From a virus: 25,257 nt of DNA. The DNA is taken from IMG/VR virus record IMGVR_UViG_3300047557_001558, positions 1 through 25,257 of that record; one strand, 5' to 3'. The translations under genes and the position numbers were made by a program. The notes beneath the pieces are model-generated. The model was not told where the DNA came from. It saw only the letters and a list, made by a program, of their open reading frames with translations, and searched no databases. Position 1 is the stretch's first letter, and each line of letters begins with the position of its first letter. Of the stretch, positions 21,410 to 25,257 are shown piece by piece.

Positions 21410-21412
21410 GCA

Positions 21413-21724
21413 ATGCCAACCACCATCCGCGACAACGAATCGTTCGATCAGGCCTACAAGCGCCGCTTTGCCGAAGAGGCCGAAATCGACGCTCGAATCC
21501 TGGCTCGCAACCCGATCATCCGCATGGCCTCGAAGTCGAGCCGCGTGTTCGAGGTCGAGCTGCACATTGGCGCCAAGAAGGAAACGCTGAACGTGCTGGC
21601 CTTCACCAGCTGCGACGCAATCACCCGTGCGATCGACATCTATTTCGACGGCGAAGACCCGCTTCCGATCGAGGGAATGATGATCCGCGTCCGCCTGAGC
21701 CCGTTGCACAAATGCGCCGCCTGA
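21413..21724 (+). CDS. Hypothetical early protein, 103 aa
   Basis: The protein has an acidic/basic helical N-terminus (Asn-Glu-Ser-Phe-Asp-Gln-Ala-Tyr-Lys-Arg-Arg-Phe) and a C-terminal alpha/beta part with 'VFEVELHIGAKKETLNVLAF' and 'AIDIYFDGEDPLPIEGMMIR'. No family is recognised. It is the first gene of the rightward operon, with a GGGGGA ribosome site that can be masked by a hairpin. Third positions are GC-rich as in the rest of the operon. It overlaps the next small gene by 13 bases. Confidence 0.75.
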   Translation: MPTTIRDNESFDQAYKRRFAEEAEIDARILARNPIIRMASKSSRVFEVELHIGAKKETLNVLAFTSCDAITRAIDIYFDGEDPLPIEGMMIRVRLSPLHKCAA

Positions 21725-21870
21725 GCCTCGACGCCTTCGTCGCCGTAATGCTCGCCCTGACCCGCTTCGAGCTGGCCATTGCGCGGCATTCGAGCAGCAA
21801 TTTCGGCTACATCCGCCGGCTGCGCGACGACGAGATCCACTGGATGACCGAACAGGCGAGGCGGGCATGA
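21712..21870 (+). CDS. Small hypothetical protein, 52 aa
   Basis: The frame from the ATG at 21712 gives a 52-residue protein with a hydrophobic helix 'LDAFVAVMLALTRFELAIA' followed by a basic/polar part 'NFGYIRRLRDDEIHWMTEQ'. Codon use is GC3-rich. It starts inside the end of the previous gene and its stop forms an ATGA with the next short frame, typical for coupled early phage genes. Function unknown. Confidence 0.65.
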   Translation: MRRLSLDAFVAVMLALTRFELAIARHSSSNFGYIRRLRDDEIHWMTEQARRA

Positions 21871-22064
21871 ACGACGGCGGAATCCAGTTCTGGCAGCAGT
21901 ACCAATCCGAACACGAATTTACTGAGCAAGGAAAATCAAATGAGTCACGGAATCATGATCCTCGGGGAGTCCGGAACCGGCAAGAGCGCGAGCATGCGCA
22001 ACCTCGACCCGCAACACACGCTGCTGATTCAGGCAGTCAAGAAGCCGCTGCCGTTCCGTTCTAA
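21867..22064 (+). CDS. Short overlapping ORF, 65 aa (doubtful)
   Basis: An ATGA junction with the previous gene opens this frame. Its first ~25 residues (Asn-Asp-Gly-Gly-Ile-Gln-Phe-Trp-Gln-Gln-Tyr) look natural and fill the 69-base gap before the ATPase, but the rest lies inside the ATPase gene in another frame and is Arg/Gln/His-rich. It may be a leader-like coupling peptide, a remnant, or not a gene. Confidence 0.3.
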   Translation: MNDGGIQFWQQYQSEHEFTEQGKSNESRNHDPRGVRNRQEREHAQPRPATHAADSGSQEAAAVPF

Positions 22065-22590
22065 GGACTGGTCGTATATCACGCAGGACAACAAGGTCGG
22101 GAACATCTACGTCACCGATCAGAGCGCGAACATCATCAAGGCCATGCAGCGCACCACGAAGTCCGTGATCGTGATCGACGACTTCCAGTACATCCTCGCC
22201 AACGAGTACATGCGCCGCAGCGAAGAGACCGGGTTCGCCAAGTTCACCGACATTGGCCGGCACGCCTGGGACATCCTTAGCGCCATCGGTTCAGGCCATG
22301 ACAACAAGCGCGTCTATGTCCTCGGCCATACCGCATCGGACGAGTTCGGCAAGGTCAAGGCCAAGACGATCGGCAAGATGCTCGACGAGAAGATCACCAT
22401 CGAAGGGATGTTCTCCATCGTCCTCCGCACCACCGTCCAGAACGGCAACTACCTGTTTTCAACCCGCAACAACGGCAGCGACACGGTGAAGTCACCGATC
22501 GGGCTCTTCGACGAAGACCTGATCGACAACGACCTCGCCGCCGTCGATGCCGCGATTTTCAACTACTACGGCTTGCAAGAAGCCGCTTAA
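21940..22590 (+). CDS. P-loop ATPase, Sak4/AAA_24-like recombination protein
   Basis: The 216-residue protein has a Walker A, Gly-Glu-Ser-Gly-Thr-Gly-Lys-Ser at 9-16, and a Walker B, Val-Ile-Val-Ile-Asp-Asp at 76-81, followed by Phe-Gln-Tyr. The core resembles the small AAA_24/Sak4 ATPases of phages, which act with an SSB-like partner in single-strand annealing or strand exchange. The next gene encodes an SSB-like protein, the usual pairing. An AAGGAAA ribosome site precedes the ATG. Assignment to Sak4 rather than another P-loop group is by context. Confidence 0.85.
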   Translation: MSHGIMILGESGTGKSASMRNLDPQHTLLIQAVKKPLPFRSKDWSYITQDNKVGNIYVTDQSANIIKAMQRTTKSVIVIDDFQYILANEYMRRSEETGFAKFTDIGRHAWDILSAIGSGHDNKRVYVLGHTASDEFGKVKAKTIGKMLDEKITIEGMFSIVLRTTVQNGNYLFSTRNNGSDTVKSPIGLFDEDLIDNDLAAVDAAIFNYYGLQEAA

Positions 22591-22609
22591 CTCAGGAGCC
22601 ACACGAATC

Positions 22610-23221
22610 ATGGAATACAACCTCGACATGCAGGCCGCGAAATCTGCCGACCAGATCAACTCGCGCATCGACTCGACCGGCAAGTATCTCGGCACCTTCA
22701 CTCGCGCCGAACCGATCAAGAGCCAGAAGGGCAGCCAGGGAATCGACTTCTCGTTCAAGGCCGACAACGGCGCATCGGCCGATTACCTGACGATCTGGAC
22801 GCACAACGCCAGCGGCGAGACGCTGCATGGCTACAAGCTGCTGATGGCGCTCATGACCTGTCTGCGCGTCAAGGCGCTGAAGCCTGAAGTCGGCGAGGTC
22901 GAGAAGTACGACCCCGACACCAAGCAGCGCGGCCCCGTATCCGTGCCGCTGTTCAAGGAACTGATGGGCAAGCCCGTAGGCCTGCTGCTGCAGATGGAGC
23001 AGTACGCCAAGAAGGACGGCAGCACGGCATGGAAGCCGGCCATCTTCGCCCCGTTCGACAAGGACGAATTCACCGCGTCGGAGATCCTCAACAAGTCCGC
23101 AAAGCAGGAGACGCTGGCAAAGATGGTTATCGCGCTCAAGGATCGCCCGCTCAAGTCCGCGCCGGCTGCCAGTACTGCACCCTCTGGCAGTGACGATTTC
23201 TCCGACGACGTGCCGTTCTGA
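22610..23221 (+). CDS. SSB-like single-stranded DNA-binding protein
   Basis: The 203-residue protein starts 'EYNLDMQAAKSADQINSRID' and 'GKYLGTFTRAEPIKSQKGSQ', with a beta-rich OB-fold-like body ('FSFKADNGASADYLTIWTHN'). It ends in a Ser/Ala/Pro linker and the acidic tip Asp-Asp-Phe-Ser-Asp-Asp-Val-Pro-Phe, just like bacterial SSB tails that recruit partner proteins. It may belong to a DUF669-like group. It lies between a Sak4-like ATPase and a Gp157 protein, a known phage recombination cassette. AGGAG lies upstream of the ATG; an open frame to 22547 overlaps the ATPase and is rejected. Confidence 0.85.
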   Translation: MEYNLDMQAAKSADQINSRIDSTGKYLGTFTRAEPIKSQKGSQGIDFSFKADNGASADYLTIWTHNASGETLHGYKLLMALMTCLRVKALKPEVGEVEKYDPDTKQRGPVSVPLFKELMGKPVGLLLQMEQYAKKDGSTAWKPAIFAPFDKDEFTASEILNKSAKQETLAKMVIALKDRPLKSAPAASTAPSGSDDFSDDVPF

Positions 23222-23229
23222 GGTGTGAC

Positions 23230-23727
23230 ATGACCGCCCTCTACCAACTCACCACCGAATACCGGGCCGCAGCCGAAAGGCTGCATGACCTCGACATTGA
23301 CGACCAGACCATCGCCGACACGCTGGAAGGCATGGCCGGCGCCGTCGAAGTCAAGGCCCGCAACGTCGCGTTCGTGATCCGCAACTGCGAAGCACTGGCC
23401 GACCAGATCAAACAGGCCGAAGAACAGATGGCCGCCCGCCGCAAGGCCATCGAGAACCGGGCCACGCGAATCCGCAATTATCTGCTGAACAACATGCAGG
23501 CATGCGGCATCAGCAAGATCGAATGCCCGGAATTCAAGCTGTCCATTCGCAAGAATCCCGGCGCCGTCGTCATCGATGCCGAGGGCCAAATCCCGTGCGA
23601 TCTGTTCGTGTATCCGGAAGCGCCCCCGCCGCGCCCTGACAAGAAGGCCATTGCCGACAGGATCAAGGCCGGCGAAGAAGTCCCCGGCGCTCATCTCGAA
23701 GTGTCGGAACGTCTGGAAATCAAATGA
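23230..23727 (+). CDS. Siphovirus Gp157-family protein
   Basis: The 165-residue protein has a helical coiled-coil N-terminal half ('LTTEYRAAAERLHDLDIDDQ', 'TIADTLEGMAGAVEVKARNV'), then 'ARRKAIENRATRIRNYLLNN' and a C-terminal strand part 'FKLSIRKNPGAVVIDAEGQI' with 'DKKAIADRIKAGEEVPGAHL'. This is a clear match to the Gp157 family, found beside phage ssDNA annealing and SSB genes; it has been linked to phage resistance in streptococci, but its biochemistry is not settled. Its stop overlaps the next start by ATGA. Confidence 0.9.
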   Translation: MTALYQLTTEYRAAAERLHDLDIDDQTIADTLEGMAGAVEVKARNVAFVIRNCEALADQIKQAEEQMAARRKAIENRATRIRNYLLNNMQACGISKIECPEFKLSIRKNPGAVVIDAEGQIPCDLFVYPEAPPPRPDKKAIADRIKAGEEVPGAHLEVSERLEIK

Positions 23728-23939
23728 CCACGCTAGTCCAGAAACTCGATTACCGCTGCCTGGGCAACTTCTGCCAGCAGGCCAGCCACTGCCGGCGCCA
23801 CACGCGCCCGGAGAAAGGCCAGATCATCCCGCTCGCTGCCTTCGATGTGCGCGACAAGCCGGAAGGCCGGTGCGACGGGTATGTGCCGAGGATCATGGAG
23901 CCGATCAGGATTGAGAGTGAGGGCGGAAGTGCGGATTAA
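23724..23939 (+). CDS. Small Cys-rich protein, 71 aa
   Basis: Five cysteines lie at Cys12, Cys17, Cys23 and later ('RCLGNFCQQASHCRRH' and '...EGRCDGYV'), plus nearby histidines, suggesting a zinc-binding or Fe-S-like small domain. It overlaps Gp157 by ATGA and is the last gene before the attC-like element; its stop codon TAA is inside that element. Function unknown. Confidence 0.7.
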   Translation: MTTLVQKLDYRCLGNFCQQASHCRRHTRPEKGQIIPLAAFDVRDKPEGRCDGYVPRIMEPIRIESEGGSAD

Positions 23940-24008
23940 CGCTGAGTTAACGGGCGACCCGCTTGCGGGGCGTCCGCGTTGAACGCCGGGTTATGCCCCG
24001 GCGCACCT
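23934..24008 (-). other. Integron attC-like structured element
   Basis: On the minus strand the order is a GCATAAC box, a GCGTTCAACGCGGAC box, a GC-rich centre, a GCCCGTTAACTCAGC box and a GTTAATC box. This follows the R''-L''-L'-R' layout of integron attC sites, with arms that fold into one long imperfect hairpin; a local stem CGCCGGG/CCCGGCG (23984-23990 with 23997-24003) also forms. The core boxes differ from RYYYAAC/GTTRRRY by one base each. No integrase is in the window. Confidence 0.5.
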
Positions 24009-24021
24009 TCGGAGAATTGAA

Positions 24022-24255
24022 ATGGACAAGAAAACCGAATTGGCAATTGACCTCGGGCAAGTTATCTACACCAACACGATCAACAGCCTGACACAGCAGC
24101 GCGATGAACTGTTGGGGGTTTTGCAGATTGCAAGAAATGGGCTTGTTCAATGGCACGTCCCCGACAACAGATACGCAGCACTGACTGCTATCGATGCTGT
24201 CCTCGCAAAAGTCGGCGCTGGCGGGACGGCACCCGAGGGGCACAACGCGAAGTAG
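24022..24255 (+). CDS. Hypothetical protein, 77 aa
   Basis: The protein is helical with 'DKKTELAIDLGQVIYTNTIN', 'LTQQRDELLGVLQIARNGLV' and 'RYAALTAIDAVLAKVGAGG'. Such 'QQRDELL.AL..AR..L' helices occur in many small early phage proteins of Ead/Ea22-like type, without known function. A GGAGAA ribosome site precedes the ATG. It is the first gene after the attC-like element. GC3 is lower than in its neighbours. Confidence 0.7.
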   Translation: MDKKTELAIDLGQVIYTNTINSLTQQRDELLGVLQIARNGLVQWHVPDNRYAALTAIDAVLAKVGAGGTAPEGHNAK

Positions 24256-24356
24256 ACGGCGTTTTCGCCGTATACGCTGAAACACGCGGCGCACCGAAAC
24301 CCAACAGGCACAAGGCTTCCGGCCAATGTGTCGAATTATTTACGAGGATATACGAC
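24256..24356 (+). other. Short intergenic segment with a hairpin
   Basis: The ~100 bases contain ACGGCG-TTTT-CGCCGT (about 24258-24273), a perfect 6-bp hairpin without a U-run, and then the GAGGAT ribosome site of the next gene. Nothing else is evident. Confidence 0.5.
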
Positions 24357-25226
24357 ATGATGAGTGAAAAACGCATCGAAGAAATTGCAGCAGAGGTAGC
24401 GTCGCCGGCAAGCCGCTATCTACCGTACTGGAGAACAGCAGTTGATTTCGCCCGCGCTATCGAAGCCGAGTGCCGGAAGGTGCCTGCCGGTTATGTGCCT
24501 GTTCCGGTGGAGCCGACAGCATCGCAACTTGATGTTGCCGTGTCTTTCGCGCTGAACGTGAAACTGTGCAACGACTACAACTGGTCAGCCTACATGCGTG
24601 ACGTGTATGCGCGAATGCTCGCCGCCGCGCCGAAGCCTGAGAAGGCCGAGCCTGACTGTGAGTGCGGAGCCGTGGCAAGCGAGCATTGCCCTGCGTGTGA
24701 GCCTGTCGCGCAGGAGCCGTTCGGCATCTGGCACCAAGGCGACACAGAAGAGGAAAGCGACTTCTTTCTGTTCAAGGACTCAGGCGATGTAAGTTGCCCG
24801 AACTGCATCAAGCTATATACCGCCCCGCCCGACCTCGCGGCAGAGGTAGAGAGGCTGGCCGAACAATGCCGAGACTTTGCGGCGCAAGCTGAAACAGATG
24901 CGGGCGTCATCAAAGCGGACGGCAAGGAGATTCACTACCTACGGGAGCGCATCGCAGAGCTTGAGCGGCAGCGGAACAGGCTTGTAACTGCACTTCAAGC
25001 CGAAACAGGGATGCTGGTCGCGTGCGAGAAGCGGCAGGCGGTGCTGGTGGAGGCGCTGGAAGAAGCCCGCGAAGAAGTTGTCGGCTGGGCGGCATACGCA
25101 TCTGAGTATTTCCAGCAGAAGCACAATCTCCAGGGTTACGTCGAGAAGCTGGATACCACACTCGCCAGCGTGAAGGGTAACGCCGAGGTCACCGGCGTAA
25201 CAACAGGAGAGAACGATGCTACATGA
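24357..25226 (+). CDS. Early phage protein, Ead/Ea22-like (tentative), 289 aa
   Basis: The N-terminal part has 'SEKRIEEIAAEVASPASRYL' and 'WRTAVDFARAIEAECRKVPA', then a Pro/Glu linker with 'MLAAAPKPEKAEPDCECGAV' and a Cys cluster (Cys-Glu-Cys, Cys-Pro-Ala-Cys, Cys-Pro-Asn-Cys). The C-terminal third is a long coiled coil ('YLRERIAELERQRNRLVTAL' and 'ALEEAREEVVGWAAYASEYF'). This modular, mosaic pattern resembles Ead/Ea22-like accessory proteins of temperate phages. The ATG at 24357 (or 24360) follows GAGGAT; the frame is open upstream to 24150 but reads as a shadow of the previous gene. Function unknown. Confidence 0.7.
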   Translation: MMSEKRIEEIAAEVASPASRYLPYWRTAVDFARAIEAECRKVPAGYVPVPVEPTASQLDVAVSFALNVKLCNDYNWSAYMRDVYARMLAAAPKPEKAEPDCECGAVASEHCPACEPVAQEPFGIWHQGDTEEESDFFLFKDSGDVSCPNCIKLYTAPPDLAAEVERLAEQCRDFAAQAETDAGVIKADGKEIHYLRERIAELERQRNRLVTALQAETGMLVACEKRQAVLVEALEEAREEVVGWAAYASEYFQQKHNLQGYVEKLDTTLASVKGNAEVTGVTTGENDAT

Positions 25227-25257
25227 CACGATAGCGAAGCAGATTCCGCAGCTTGCA
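25216..25257 (+). CDS. Start of a further early gene (cut by right edge)
   Basis: An ATG at 25216 with AGGAGAG upstream opens a frame (Met-Leu-His-Asp-Thr-Ile-Ala-Lys-Gln) that runs off the window. It overlaps the stop of the previous gene by 11 bases, as usual in this operon. Only 14 residues are seen, so no product can be named. Confidence 0.6.
   Translation, partial: MLHDTIAKQIPQLA

Larger units (their letters stand above)
20960..21412 (+). other. Long structured 5' leader of the rightward operon
   Basis: About 450 bases separate the predicted transcription start from the first solid gene. Many local hairpins occur: CCACT/AGTGG with inner CACCA/TGGTG (21178-21210), CTCGG/CCGAG (about 21269-21282), CCCGC/GCGGG (about 21287-21300), CCCGG/CCGGG (about 21324-21343) and a perfect GCGGGCCG/CGGCCCGC (21362-21369 with 21385-21392). 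A repeated CAAGCGCC pair lies near 21222-21240. Open frames here have poor codon composition. An antitermination, attenuation or separate RNA role is possible. Confidence 0.55.

Overview
The window is one contiguous stretch of a tailed-phage (or prophage) genome with a T7/BPP-1-like short-tailed (podovirus) virion plan. GC is high, strongly so at third codon positions, and the gene families suggest a proteobacterial host, most plausibly a betaproteobacterium. That host call is inference from composition and gene style; nothing here identifies a species. No rRNA, tRNA, CRISPR array, integrase, lysis cassette or terminase was found in the window.

Layout. Positions 1-20318 are a long, tightly packed minus-strand array, so its gene order runs from right to left. 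Next to the control region sit small regulators (Cro-like HTH, ribbon-helix-helix, zinc-ribbon). They are followed by nucleases (VRR-NUC, HNH), a lambda-O-like initiator gene that carries iteron-like repeats, a lambda-P-like helicase loader, NinB, a Ref-like HNH protein and an HTH protein. The virion module comes next: an acetyltransferase, the portal, a run of small tail or appendage proteins, scaffold, major capsid protein, a probable decoration protein, tail tube A, a large tail protein with a frameshift, a second acetyltransferase, and the internal/ejection proteins. The last of these runs off the left edge. Stop and start codons mostly overlap (ATGA/GTGA) or lie 1-3 bases apart, so translational coupling is the rule. 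Rho-independent terminators flank the capsid genes.

Positions 20319-21412 hold no convincing large gene and are the regulatory heart. Palindromic operators with core CTCAAA-N-N-TTGAG occur in pairs 20-23 bp apart at three places. A good rightward promoter has an operator inside its spacer. Two RNA-like structured segments lie between the operator clusters, one of them a nearly continuous ~27-bp helix ending in a U-run. After the rightward promoter comes a ~450-base structured leader, whose last hairpin covers the ribosome binding site of the first rightward gene.

Positions 21413-25257 are a plus-strand early operon: two small unknown proteins, a P-loop ATPase of Sak4/AAA_24 type, an SSB-like protein with an acidic tail, a Gp157-family protein, a Cys-rich small protein, an integron attC-like structured site, two hypothetical genes and the start of another. 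Together with NinB and the nucleases this gives a phage recombination and replication toolkit. Most interesting for follow-up are the structured RNAs and operators of the control region, the attC-like element, the intragenic origin candidate, the tail-gene frameshift, and a small membrane ORF lying antisense to the virion genes.
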